Both the position numbers and the translations under genes were made by a program. From Kaistella solincola (lineage in GTDB: Bacteria; Bacteroidota; Bacteroidia; Flavobacteriales; Weeksellaceae): a stretch of DNA of 64,000 bases. Positions 45,540 through 53,467 of the stretch are shown piece by piece. Below the pieces are notes generated by a model. The model did no database searches and was not told the origin of the DNA. It saw nothing but the letters and a program-made list of their open reading frames with translations. Each line of letters starts with the position of its first letter. Positions within the stretch are counted from its first letter, which is position 1. The stretch lies in assembly GCF_000812875.1 (NCBI RefSeq), contig NZ_JSYK01000003.1, forward strand, positions 1,240,001-1,304,000, written 5' to 3'.

Positions 45540-45843
45540 TAAATAAATTTTCTGTTTTAAATTTTATTCCAAATGCTTTGTTTTTTGCGGAATAAGGCAC
45601 AAATTTAAGGTAATTATTTCTGATGCTTTCAAAGATTATCAATATTTTAACAGTGTTTGGAATTATTAAAAAAAAGTGCCGGAAAGCACCGAAAAAAATG
45701 TTAGTGATTTTCATTTTACAAAAATGCATTTACCAAATTGAAAAAAAAGCCGGTTTTAGCACCGAATTTTTTCAGCGCTTTCATCCAAAAAAAATGTTTT
45801 GGTCAGAATTCCGTAAATTTAGCCTTCAAATTTTTACAATAAA
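45540..45843. other. Noncoding divergent region with repeats
   Basis: This 304-nt spacer lies between the DUF6263 and M3 peptidase genes. It has the promoter above, a hairpin GTGC-CGGAAA-GCAC near 45675-45690, a copy of the dispersed repeat (GCCGGTTTTAGCACCG with A and T flanks, 45741-45772), and TAAATTTA (45814-45821), a near-match -7 box for the M3 gene. Confidence 0.55.
45600..45633 (-). promoter_or_regulatory. Promoter of the DUF6263 gene
   Basis: On the minus strand TTTG (45633-45630), 22 nt, then TAAATTTG (45607-45600). Confidence 0.6.
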
Positions 45844-47862
45844 ATGACAAATCCACTTTTACAACCGTTCGACACTAAATATAATGCTGCACCTTTTGAT
45901 GAAATTAAGGAAGAACATTTTCTACCGGCTTTTCGAGAATTAATTAAAATTTCTGAAGAGGAAATTAATGAAATAGTTGACAATTCCGACGAAGCAACTT
46001 TTGAAAACGTCATTGAAGCTTTGGCTTTTTCCGGACAAAAATTGGATGTTGTTTCGGCCATTTTTTTCAATTTAAATTCTGCGGAAACCAACGATGAAAT
46101 CCAGAAAATCGCTCAGGAAGTTTCGCCACTTTTAACCGAATTTTCGACTAAAATTTCGCAAAACGAAAAGCTTTTCGAAAAAATAAAAAAGGTTTTCGAA
46201 GAAAAAGAAAAATACAATCTGAACGAAGAGCAGCAAATGCTTTTGAACGAAACGTACAAAGGTTTCGTGAGAAGCGGGGCTTTGTTGAACGATGAAGAAA
46301 AGGAGAAATTTAAAAATATCAGCATCGAACTTTCGAAAAAATCGCTGCAATTTGGGCAAAATGTTTTGGCGGAAACCAATAATTATTTTAAGCACATCAC
46401 CGATGAAAAAATGCTTGCCGGTATTCCGGAGCCGATTTTAGCGCAATACCGTGAAGATGCGAAAGAGCGAAATCTCGACGGATTTGTGGTGACTTTGCAA
46501 TATCCGAGCTTTTTACCGCTGATGACTTACGCCGAAAACCGCGATTTGCGCAGAGAATTGGCGCTGGCAAACGGAAAAAAAAGTTTCCAGAAAAATGAAT
46601 TCGATAATCAGGATCTGATTAAAGATTTGATTTCTTTAAAACAGGAAAAGGCGAAACTTTTGGGTTACGCAAATTATGCAGATTTTGTTTTGGAAGAACG
46701 CATGGCGAAATCGCCGACGCAGGTTCGCTCTTTTCTGAACGAACTTTTAGAAAAAGCAAAACCGTTTGCCGTTAAAGAAATCGAAGAACTTAAAAAACTT
46801 GCAAAAGCTGATGGAGTTGAGGAAATGCAAAGTTACGATCACGCTTTTTATGCGGAAAAGCTGAGAAAACAAAAATTCGACATCGATGATGAAGAACTGA
46901 AACCATATTTTCAGCTGGAAAAAGTTCAGGACTCAGTTTTCAGTTTGGCGAAGAAACTTTTCGGCTTGGAATTTAAAGAAACCACCGAAATTCAGAAATA
47001 TCATCCTGAGGTAAAAACTTATGAAATCTTCGAAGGCGAAAATTTCAAAGCACTACTCTACGCCGACTATTTCCCGCGGAAAGGCAAGCGCGCAGGCGCC
47101 TGGATGACGAGTTTTAAAAACCAGTTCATTAAAAATGGTGAAAATCACCGTCCGCATATTTCTGTGGTTTGTAATTTTTCAAAACCGAATTCTGAAACGC
47201 CGAGTCTGTTAACTTTTCAGGAAGTCACGACACTTTTTCATGAATTCGGACACGCTATGCATGGCGTTTTAGCGAACACCGCTTATCCAAATCTTTCTGG
47301 AACTTCGGTAAAATGGGATTTTGTGGAATTGCCTTCGCAGTTTCTGGAAAATTACTGCTATGAGCCGGAATTTTTACAAACTTTTGCAAAACATTATGAA
47401 ACCGGGGAAGTTTTACCCAACGAAAAAATTCAGAAAATATCAGAATCGAAGAATTTTATGGAAGGTTACCAGACCTTGAGACAGATCGGTTTCGGAATTT
47501 TGGATATGAGTTATCACTCCAATCTGGAGAAAATTGGAGACATCAAAACTTTCGAAGTTGAAGAAACAAAAGCGACAAATCTTTACCCAAGTAACCCGGA
47601 AACTGCAATGAGCACGAGTTTTTCACATATATTTCAAGGCGGATATTCGGCCGGATACTATTCCTACAAATGGGCAGAGGTTTTGGATGCGGACGCTTTT
47701 CAATATTTTAAAGAAAACGGCATTTTTAACCCGGAAATTTCTGCGAAATATAAAATTCTGCTGTCGTCGGGCGGCACAAAAGATCCGATGGAATTGTATA
47801 GAGATTTCCGTGGAAGCGAACCGAAGGTCGAAAGTTTACTAAAAAGAGCCTTCGGAGCTTGA
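45844..47862 (+). CDS. M3 family metallopeptidase (oligopeptidase A/Dcp type)
   Basis: The 672-residue enzyme has the M3 zinc motif H466-E-F-G-H470 in TTLFHEFGHAMHG, with the downstream Glu in WDFVELPSQFLEN. No signal peptide is seen, so it is a cytoplasmic oligopeptidase that degrades short peptides. Length is typical. The annotation could be Dcp or PrlC; the sequence alone does not tell. Confidence 0.93.
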   Translation: MTNPLLQPFDTKYNAAPFDEIKEEHFLPAFRELIKISEEEINEIVDNSDEATFENVIEALAFSGQKLDVVSAIFFNLNSAETNDEIQKIAQEVSPLLTEFSTKISQNEKLFEKIKKVFEEKEKYNLNEEQQMLLNETYKGFVRSGALLNDEEKEKFKNISIELSKKSLQFGQNVLAETNNYFKHITDEKMLAGIPEPILAQYREDAKERNLDGFVVTLQYPSFLPLMTYAENRDLRRELALANGKKSFQKNEFDNQDLIKDLISLKQEKAKLLGYANYADFVLEERMAKSPTQVRSFLNELLEKAKPFAVKEIEELKKLAKADGVEEMQSYDHAFYAEKLRKQKFDIDDEELKPYFQLEKVQDSVFSLAKKLFGLEFKETTEIQKYHPEVKTYEIFEGENFKALLYADYFPRKGKRAGAWMTSFKNQFIKNGENHRPHISVVCNFSKPNSETPSLLTFQEVTTLFHEFGHAMHGVLANTAYPNLSGTSVKWDFVELPSQFLENYCYEPEFLQTFAKHYETGEVLPNEKIQKISESKNFMEGYQTLRQIGFGILDMSYHSNLEKIGDIKTFEVEETKATNLYPSNPETAMSTSFSHIFQGGYSAGYYSYKWAEVLDADAFQYFKENGIFNPEISAKYKILLSSGGTKDPMELYRDFRGSEPKVESLLKRAFGA

Positions 47863-47898
47863 AATTTTTAGCAGTTTATTAGTTTAAAAATCAAAATT

Positions 47899-48360
47899 AT
47901 GGAAACCAATTTTTATATGCGCAACCTTCAAAAAGTTTTATTTGTTGCGCGCGAATTGCATAAACGAGGATTTGAGAATTTGAGAATTGTTCCGTCTTTG
48001 TCTCCTTCCGGACTTTCCTGGCGGTGTTCTTTCATCACCATTGTTAACCGCGAAGAAATGAATGTTTTTGCTTCGTTGTGGTTACAATCGAATTATGAGT
48101 ACCAAAACAAGGAAATAGAATTAAACATCGAAGAATTAACGGACGATTTCATGAAAAAAGAAAGAAATTTTCTGGAAAATTGTCGCGGTAAAAATGAAGA
48201 GTACGTGAAATGGTTCGCAAACATTCTTCAAAAACTGGAACCTGAAGAACTGCCGTATGCTTTTGCTGATTATTTTTCACCAACCAGCTATTGGAAAACT
48301 TCTCTGGGAAACCAAATTGACACTATTCCTGGTGAGGAAAAATATTATTTCGGGTATTAA
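47899..48360 (+). CDS. Hypothetical protein
   Basis: The 153-residue protein has no signal peptide or membrane segment. It has an alpha/beta-like composition, with aromatic residues clustered at the C-terminus (YFSPTSYWKTS, EKYYFGY). I do not recognise the family. It starts 36 nt after the M3 peptidase gene and ends 3 nt before the convergent flippase-like gene. Coding bias looks like its neighbours, so I believe it is real. Confidence 0.6.
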   Translation: METNFYMRNLQKVLFVARELHKRGFENLRIVPSLSPSGLSWRCSFITIVNREEMNVFASLWLQSNYEYQNKEIELNIEELTDDFMKKERNFLENCRGKNEEYVKWFANILQKLEPEELPYAFADYFSPTSYWKTSLGNQIDTIPGEEKYYFGY

Positions 48361-48363
48361 AAT

Positions 48364-49410
48364 TTAAAAATTTTGGTTTTTTACCGCCTTATTTCTTGCT
48401 TTTGCCAGGATCGGAATGGAAACCGCGCCTAAAACCAACATCAGCACGAGTTGCATAGTGTGCGAAATAAAAGCGTAAGAAAGCCCGATTTCACCGCCTT
48501 CTTCAGGGTTTTTTCCCATCGAAAGAAACAGCGCCATTATACCGAATTTTAAAGCTAAATGAAAAGCGCCAATTCCGCCAGAAGCCGGGACCATCATTCC
48601 CAAAGTGCCGACAACGATGATGAAAAAGCCGTCAGCGAAAGTGAAATTCGAAGTTTCTGGCAAAGCGAAGCAAACCAAATAAGCTGCGAGATAATAGCAA
48701 ACCCAAATTCCGACGGTATATGCTAAAAATTTAGCTTTTTGCTTCATTTTAAATATCGAAGTCAGGCCATGGAAAATTCCTGTGATGAAATCAACAATTT
48801 TTTGGTAGATCGCGAATTGTGCTAATTTTTTTCGAAGAAAAATCGCTAAAATTATTAAAACTAAAATTGCAGCACCAAAAACAATTAAAGAAAAATTCCC
48901 CTTTGTTTCGGCATTTTTTCCCTTTTCTGCTGTGACGTAGGAGTAGAACGCTAAAATTGCTTTGTATTTAAAAATAAGTGTAAGCCCAAGAAAAACCAGC
49001 ATGCACATCAAATCGATGACGCGCTCCAAAATGATGGTTCCGAAAGATTTGTCGACTGGCACTTTTTCAACCCCGAAAAGCGCCGTGGAACGCGCTACTT
49101 CACCACTTCGAGGAATGGTAAGGTTCATTAAATAACCGAAAGAAATCGTCCAGAATGAATTGGAAGTGGAAATGTTATAACCCATCGGTTCTAATAGCAA
49201 ATTCCAGCGCACGGCGCGGAACCAGTAAGCTAAAACGCCAAAAATCGCGGCAACGAAAACCCAGAAATAGTTTGCTTTGGCGAAATAACCGGCTATTTTT
49301 TCGAATTCCATTCCTTTTAGCGCCCACCACATAAAAAGCGCTGCGATTGCAAGCGAAATGGCAATTGTTAAAAAAGTCTTTAAAAAGGGCGTTTTTTTTG
49401 AATTTTCCAA
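48364..49410 (-). CDS. Flippase-like / LPG synthase TM-domain membrane protein
   Basis: The 348-residue protein has eight hydrophobic segments and the family segment MVPASGGIGAFHLALK in the second half, with YWFRAVRWNLLLEP after TM2. It belongs to the lysylphosphatidylglycerol synthetase TM region/UPF0104 family; without the catalytic domain it is usually regarded as a possible lipid transporter. It begins 17 nt after the panD stop and is probably cotranscribed with it. Confidence 0.87.
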   Translation of the reverse strand: MENSKKTPFLKTFLTIAISLAIAALFMWWALKGMEFEKIAGYFAKANYFWVFVAAIFGVLAYWFRAVRWNLLLEPMGYNISTSNSFWTISFGYLMNLTIPRSGEVARSTALFGVEKVPVDKSFGTIILERVIDLMCMLVFLGLTLIFKYKAILAFYSYVTAEKGKNAETKGNFSLIVFGAAILVLIILAIFLRKKLAQFAIYQKIVDFITGIFHGLTSIFKMKQKAKFLAYTVGIWVCYYLAAYLVCFALPETSNFTFADGFFIIVVGTLGMMVPASGGIGAFHLALKFGIMALFLSMGKNPEEGGEIGLSYAFISHTMQLVLMLVLGAVSIPILAKARNKAVKNQNF

Positions 49411-49427
49411 AAGAAAATAATCAGGAA

Positions 49428-49778
49428 TTAAGTAAGGAGATTTGTTTTTTCGTCCGGGAAAATAATTTTCGGCTGAAAAGTTTTGGCTTCTTCGGGCGTC
49501 ATCTGCGCGTAAGACATGATGATAATAATGTCATCTTTCTGCACGCGGCGCGCTGCCGGGCCATTTAAACAAATTTCACCGGATTTTCTTTTGCCTTTAA
49601 TCGCATACGTGTCGAAACGTTCACCGTTGTTAACGTTTACAATATAAACGCGCTCTCCGACGATGATTCCGGAAGCATCCATCAAATCCTCATCGATGGT
49701 TACGCTGCCGATATAATTAAGGTCGGATTCGGTTACGCGGACGCGGTGAATCTTTGATTTAAAAATTTCAATTAACAT
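49428..49778 (-). CDS. panD: Aspartate 1-decarboxylase
   Basis: PanD makes beta-alanine for pantothenate and CoA. The 116-residue proenzyme has the self-cleavage site G24-S25 (YIGSVTID), where Ser becomes the pyruvoyl cofactor, plus [10 protein letters not shown] and LNGPAARR. The -7 box lies 4 nt before the ATG, so the mRNA is probably leaderless. Confidence 0.96.
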   Translation of the reverse strand: MLIEIFKSKIHRVRVTESDLNYIGSVTIDEDLMDASGIIVGERVYIVNVNNGERFDTYAIKGKRKSGEICLNGPAARRVQKDDIIIIMSYAQMTPEEAKTFQPKIIFPDEKTNLLT

Positions 49779-49782
49779 GGCG

Positions 49783-49790
49783 CAAATTTA
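49783..49790 (-). promoter_or_regulatory. -7 element of panD, start-codon proximal
   Basis: On the minus strand TAAATTTG ends 4 nt before the panD ATG. Confidence 0.6.
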
Positions 49791-49993
49791 ATTATTTTAA
49801 ACAAAATAAAGTATATAATAATTTTTAGTTTTAAGTTTTTAGAGAATTTAATAAAATCGCTAATCAGTTTAATTATTTGTTTTTCAATTATTTAGCTTAA
49901 GTATTTAAAGACAGAAATTAAAAGCTGATTTTTGATAATTCATAATTATAATCAAAAAGCACCCAATTTCAATTAAATGGCGCCAGCAGTAGC

Positions 49994-50011
49994 TTTGGCA
50001 TAATTATAGCA
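49994..50011 (+). promoter_or_regulatory. Possible sigma-54 promoter
   Basis: TTTGGCATAATTATAGCA keeps GG and GC exactly 10 nt apart, as in the -24/-12 consensus TGGCAC-N5-TTGC, though the -12 part is TAGC. Evidence is the sequence match only. Confidence 0.3.
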
Positions 50012-50104
50012 CTCGGTAAGGCTCATTAATCAGGGAAAGTGGGTTTTTTAAGTTTATGTTAAAAATCCACTTTTGTTGAATTTTGATTAATTATTTCCAA
50101 AAAA

Positions 50105-50135
50105 TTTGCGCAATATGAAAAAAGTTTTATATTTG
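50105..50135 (+). promoter_or_regulatory. Promoter of the HU gene
   Basis: TTTG (50105-50108), exactly 19 nt, then TATATTTG (50128-50135). This is the best consensus promoter in the window, in line with a highly expressed gene. Confidence 0.85.
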
Positions 50136-50171
50136 CTATACAATCAAATTAACCCTAACTAATTTATTATT

Positions 50172-50477
50172 ATGAACAAGTCTGAATTAATCGACGCTAT
50201 TGCAAAGGACGCAAACATCACGAAAGTTGCAGCTAAAGCAGCTTTGGAATCATTTATCTCTAACGTTTCCAACACTTTAAAGCAAAAAGACGGTAAAGTT
50301 TCTTTAGTAGGCTTCGGAACTTTCTCAGTTGCAGAAAGAGCTGCAAGACAAGGTATTAACCCGGCTACTAAAAAACCAATCCAGATTGATGCAAAAAAAG
50401 TTGCAAAATTCAAAGCTGGTGCTGATTTAGCTGGTGCAGTTATGGAAGGAATGACTAGCGGAAAAAAGAAAAAATAA
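50172..50477 (+). CDS. HU family DNA-binding protein
   Basis: The 101-residue protein matches HU/IHF over its whole length: the helical dimerisation part (MNKSELIDAIAKDANITK), the GFGTFSV turn and the DNA-binding arm (AARQGINPATKKPIQI), then a Lys-rich tail (SGKKKK). HU is an abundant nucleoid protein that bends DNA. The strong promoter and strong terminator fit high expression. Confidence 0.95.
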   Translation: MNKSELIDAIAKDANITKVAAKAALESFISNVSNTLKQKDGKVSLVGFGTFSVAERAARQGINPATKKPIQIDAKKVAKFKAGADLAGAVMEGMTSGKKKK

Positions 50478-50502
50478 TCGAAAAGATTAGCAAAAAAAAT
50501 TT

Positions 50503-50529
50503 AAGTCCCGATTGCTCGGGACTTTTTTT
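50503..50529 (+). terminator. Terminator of the HU gene
   Basis: AAGTCCCGA (50503-50511) pairs with TCGGGACTT (50516-50524), then Ts. It overlaps the stop of the convergent pdxH. Confidence 0.9.
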
Positions 50530-51172
50530 ATGGTGCTAAACGGCTGATTTTCCAGTCGAAATCATCGGTCAAATTATAAATCAACCTGTCGTGCAGGCGG
50601 TTTGGGCGTCCTTGCCAAAATTCAATTTCGTACGGTTTCGCGAGATATCCACCCCAGTTTTCGGGACGCGAGACCTCTCTATTTTCAAATTCGGTTTCCA
50701 GCGCTTTCAGTTTTGTTTCCAAAAATTCCCGGTTTGGGATCACCTGGCTTTGCGGTGAAACTACAGCGCCAAGTTGGCTGCCTTTCGGACGTGAATGGAA
50801 ATATCCGTCGCTGAGATTTGGCGGCAATCTTTCTAAATTTGCTTTTATGATAATTTGTCTTTCCAGCGAAGGCCAGAAAAAATGCAGACACGCTTTATGC
50901 GTACTTTCAATCGCGTGACCTTTGCGGCTTTCGTAATTGGTATAAAAAATAAAACCTTCCCACGTATAAGCTTTTAACAGAACCATTCTGGTGCGTGGAC
51001 AACCGTCTGTTTCTACGGTAGAAATCGCCATAGCATTCACTTCAGAAACCTGTGCATCTGCTTCTGCTTCGAGGAACCACGAGCGAAACTGCTCAATCGG
51101 ACTCTCTTTTATCTGATCTTCCAAAAGTTCCGAACGGTCATAAATTTTTCTTTTATCGTGTAAGTTTTCCAT
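50528..51172 (-). CDS. pdxH: Pyridoxamine 5'-phosphate oxidase
   Basis: PdxH oxidises pyridoxine/pyridoxamine phosphate to PLP with FMN. The 214-residue protein has the FMN-binding segments RTRMVLLKAYTWEGFIFYTNY and SRKGHAIE, the FHSRPKGSQLGA motif and the C-terminal PYEIEFWQGRPNRLHDR. I use ATG 51172 (MENLHDKRK), giving the standard length; an in-frame upstream codon at 51196 would overlap the divergent gene's leader. Confidence 0.95.
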   Translation of the reverse strand: MENLHDKRKIYDRSELLEDQIKESPIEQFRSWFLEAEADAQVSEVNAMAISTVETDGCPRTRMVLLKAYTWEGFIFYTNYESRKGHAIESTHKACLHFFWPSLERQIIIKANLERLPPNLSDGYFHSRPKGSQLGAVVSPQSQVIPNREFLETKLKALETEFENREVSRPENWGGYLAKPYEIEFWQGRPNRLHDRLIYNLTDDFDWKISRLAP

Positions 51173-51224
51173 TAAATTTTTATTACTTTTGATCAAAGGT
51201 TTTTTATTTGACCTAAAATTTCAG

Positions 51225-51773
51225 ATGAATTATTCTTACAAAGGTAAAATTTTAATTTCCACTCCGGATATTTCGGGCGACATATTTTCCCGTTCTGTGG
51301 TCCTGATTATCGAGCACAACGAGCAAGGTGCATTCGGTTTAATTCTCAATAAAAAGAACGAAAATATGACCTCCAGGCTGCTGGATATTTTCGGTTTTCA
51401 GGTTTCGGTTTACGATGGCGGTCCGGTAGAAAACGATAAGATCTTTTTCATCTGCAAAGGTGAAAAAGTGACTGATACTTATTCGGAAATCACTGAAGAA
51501 TTTTATCTCACCGAAGATATTGAGAACGTTGTTGCCGCGATGATTGATCTTCGTCTGCCGATCAACGATGTAAAAGTATTTTCCGGCTACACGGGCTGGG
51601 GAATGCAGCAGTTGGATGGTGAAATCCTGAGAAAAGTATGGACTCCAGTGGACGTTTATAACCTCGATTACACCTCACCGAACGACCAGAATCTCTGGAA
51701 AAACATCATGCAGAATTTGGGTGGCGAATATCTTTTGTGGGCAAACGCGCCGCAGGATGTTTCTATGAATTAA
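51225..51773 (+). CDS. YqgE/AlgH family protein
   Basis: The 182-residue protein shows the family pattern: GKILISTPDISGDIFSRSV near the start, HNEQGAFGLILNK, GGPVENDKIFFI and SGYTGWGMQQLDGE. The role is unclear; AlgH is linked to alginate control in Pseudomonas. In many flavobacteria it is next to the class IV aminotransferase-like and START-like genes, as here. ATG 51225 is used, since the in-frame upstream codon at 51189 is in the divergent promoter region. Confidence 0.93.
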   Translation: MNYSYKGKILISTPDISGDIFSRSVVLIIEHNEQGAFGLILNKKNENMTSRLLDIFGFQVSVYDGGPVENDKIFFICKGEKVTDTYSEITEEFYLTEDIENVVAAMIDLRLPINDVKVFSGYTGWGMQQLDGEILRKVWTPVDVYNLDYTSPNDQNLWKNIMQNLGGEYLLWANAPQDVSMN

Positions 51774-51859
51774 ATTTCCGCCACATTTAACATAATTTTA
51801 ATATTCGGTACATAGGAATATAAAAAGTTTTTGATTATCTTCGTGTCATTAAAGTCTTA

Positions 51860-51900
51860 AAGCCCGGTTACTGACCTTCTGAAGGTTGCTGACCGGGTTT
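51860..51900. terminator. Long two-part hairpin between convergent genes
   Basis: Outer arms 51860-51868 and 51892-51900 form 9 bp (core CCCGGT/ACCGGG); after a 5/5 internal loop, inner arms ACCTTC and GAAGGT close on one T. It also reads as the near-direct repeat GGTTACTGACC / GGTTGCTGACC. It is probably a bidirectional terminator for yqgE and the class IV aminotransferase-like gene, but could be part of a small RNA. Confidence 0.6.
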
Positions 51901-51907
51901 GCCAATT

Positions 51908-52711
51908 TTAAGCGAAGCTTGCCGACCACGCCGAAACCATTTCGCTTAACCTGGTTTTTTCGAAAGTTTTATTACGGATTTTCATTACCGGAAAAATGCC
52001 TTTTTCGTCAGAAATAATGATGATCTCTTCCGCTTTCTGCGATTCAAAAGCAATCAGTTCCGCTTCTTCAATTACCGCAAGCTTATTTTGGTGAAGGAAA
52101 GTCACAAAACTTTCCATCAAAGGCGAAACAAAAGCACCTTCGCTCTGCTTCGGAATTTTAATGGTATTTCCTGTTAAAAAGAGTAGATTTCCAATCGTGG
52201 TGCGCGCAATTCTCTTGTTCGGATTCAGGAAAATAACGTCATCGAGCTCATTATCTGCCGCATAAACTTCAGCATAAATGTTTTCTGGCGAATGCACATG
52301 AATTCCGCTTAAAACATTCGTATTTACGCTGATTTCTTTAATCAAATCGATTTCAAAAGCGCGTTGCATTTCCAGAATATTTCGCGGCGAATCCACTTCA
52401 AAATAAAAAGAAATTTCGCGCTTAGAGAGCAAACTTTCCTGAGAATTACGGTACACGTGAAAATTAATAACGCCGTCAGAAATTCCTGCTTCAATTACCT
52501 TTTCTGCAAACAGATTCTGAAAAAATTCCAAAGTGTAGGAAAGCGGAATCGCCATACGCATTTTCCGCATCGAAGCCATCAGAAAAAAATAGCATTCTTC
52601 AGCCAGAACAATTTTCGAACGATGCACAAAAAACGAAACCCGCACCGAATCACCGTACAAAAATGCGCGGTTATTAATTTCCGCCGAATCAGAGTAAAAA
52701 TATAATTTCAA
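51908..52711 (-). CDS. Class IV aminotransferase-like protein lacking the PLP lysine
   Basis: The 267-residue protein has the overall layout of class IV PLP enzymes (N-terminal FLYGDSVRVSFFV, C-terminal EAELIAFESQKAEEIIIISDEKGIFPV). Where the family has its PLP-binding Lys (LK-x-x-N region) this sequence reads LSGIHVHSPEN, and where it has the T/E-G-S-xx-N motif it reads IARTTIGNLLFL, so the usual Lys and Glu both seem absent. I therefore doubt transaminase activity. It is followed by the START-like gene upstream on the same strand. Confidence 0.75.
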   Translation of the reverse strand: MKLYFYSDSAEINNRAFLYGDSVRVSFFVHRSKIVLAEECYFFLMASMRKMRMAIPLSYTLEFFQNLFAEKVIEAGISDGVINFHVYRNSQESLLSKREISFYFEVDSPRNILEMQRAFEIDLIKEISVNTNVLSGIHVHSPENIYAEVYAADNELDDVIFLNPNKRIARTTIGNLLFLTGNTIKIPKQSEGAFVSPLMESFVTFLHQNKLAVIEEAELIAFESQKAEEIIIISDEKGIFPVMKIRNKTFEKTRLSEMVSAWSASFA

Positions 52712-52783
52712 AATTTTCAGGGTTTTTAGGGTAAAAAAATAATGAACGAAAATTCGTTCATCATGTTATCAGGCGTAAAAAAA

Positions 52784-53170
52784 TTAGGACGCGCCTAATT
52801 TCAGTTTAAGATTTTCAATAAGATTTTCCCAGTACAGTCTGTTTTCCTCTTCGTCGCCGGCGTCGCAAAAATCCACGATATTCAGCGCTAAATCTTCGGT
52901 GATATCATCGATGACGATGGTCATTTCAAAATAATTTTTGGTGCCCTCATCCTCTTCCCAACGAAAACGCACAAAACTTTCCGGCTTATAACGAATAAGC
53001 GTTGCTTTCTCTTCCGGCCCGTTTCCCCAGCTGAAGAAAAAATCGTCTCCTTTTTCCTCCACATCATCTGCAAACCACTCCGAAAGTCCTTCCGCGCTCG
53101 CCATATATTCGTATAAAATCTCTGACTGGCAGTGCATTGGAAATTCATATTGCACCTTCGTTTTCGCCAT
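52784..53170 (-). CDS. START-like domain protein
   Basis: The 128-residue acidic protein has the helix-grip-like pattern of START/AHSA1-type domains (YEYMASAEGLSEWFADDV, VRFRWEEDEGTKNYFEM). Such domains bind hydrophobic ligands, but the ligand is unknown. It has no signal peptide. It lies directly upstream of the class IV aminotransferase-like gene, 72 nt apart, in an arrangement I recall from other flavobacteria. Confidence 0.85.
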   Translation of the reverse strand: MAKTKVQYEFPMHCQSEILYEYMASAEGLSEWFADDVEEKGDDFFFSWGNGPEEKATLIRYKPESFVRFRWEEDEGTKNYFEMTIVIDDITEDLALNIVDFCDAGDEEENRLYWENLIENLKLKLGAS

Positions 53171-53262
53171 ATTACTACCTATTTTTAATGTGTCGCAATA
53201 TATAAATTAATTTCTTATTACAGCAATTAAAATTTGTTCAAAACCATAAAAAATCAGGAGCA

Positions 53263-53379
53263 AGCCGGGCTGGTTTTCCTATTAAAAATCGTCCCGCTGT
53301 CCGCTATATCCCCGATGTTGGAGATTTTTGTTTTTCGGTATGATATATATCATCAGGGGATGCCGCTTCCATCGGGGCT
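53263..53379. repeat. Degenerate GC-rich palindromic element (type A-like)
   Basis: Ends AGCCGGGCTGG and CCATCGGGGCT are imperfect inverted repeats. Inside, ATCCCC (53308-53313) pairs with GGGGAT (53356-53361), and 53340-53353 is the perfect 14-nt palindrome ATGATATATATCAT. The CCGCTATATC and GATGCCGCTTCCATC pieces resemble, from memory, a recurrent flavobacterial intergenic sequence. Confidence 0.55.
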
Positions 53380-53417
53380 AAAAACCACTTTTATCGCATC
53401 TTTTTCCAGGTTTACAG

Positions 53418-53460
53418 TGCGATGATGAGATGTTGTGATGATGTGGTGATTGATGATGTG
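53418..53460 (+). repeat. GAT/GTG simple repeat tract
   Basis: GATGATGAGATGTTG, GATGATGTGGTG and GATGATGTGATA follow one another as an imperfect microsatellite. Confidence 0.6.
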
Positions 53461-53467
53461 ATAATTT

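Larger units (their letters stand above)
49779..50171. other. Noncoding region between panD and the HU gene
   Basis: This 393-nt divergent spacer has no gene. It holds the panD -7 box, about 180 nt of AT-rich DNA, a sigma-54-like element (49994-50011), an imperfect 15-bp inverted repeat (50036-50051 with 50059-50073; arms begin AAAGTGG and end CCACTTT) and the HU promoter (50105-50135). Confidence 0.55.

Noticed and set aside
53234-53425. 63-residue reading frame on the plus strand
   Set aside because: It coincides with the degenerate palindromic element, has no start context and no coding bias; I treat it as repeat DNA.
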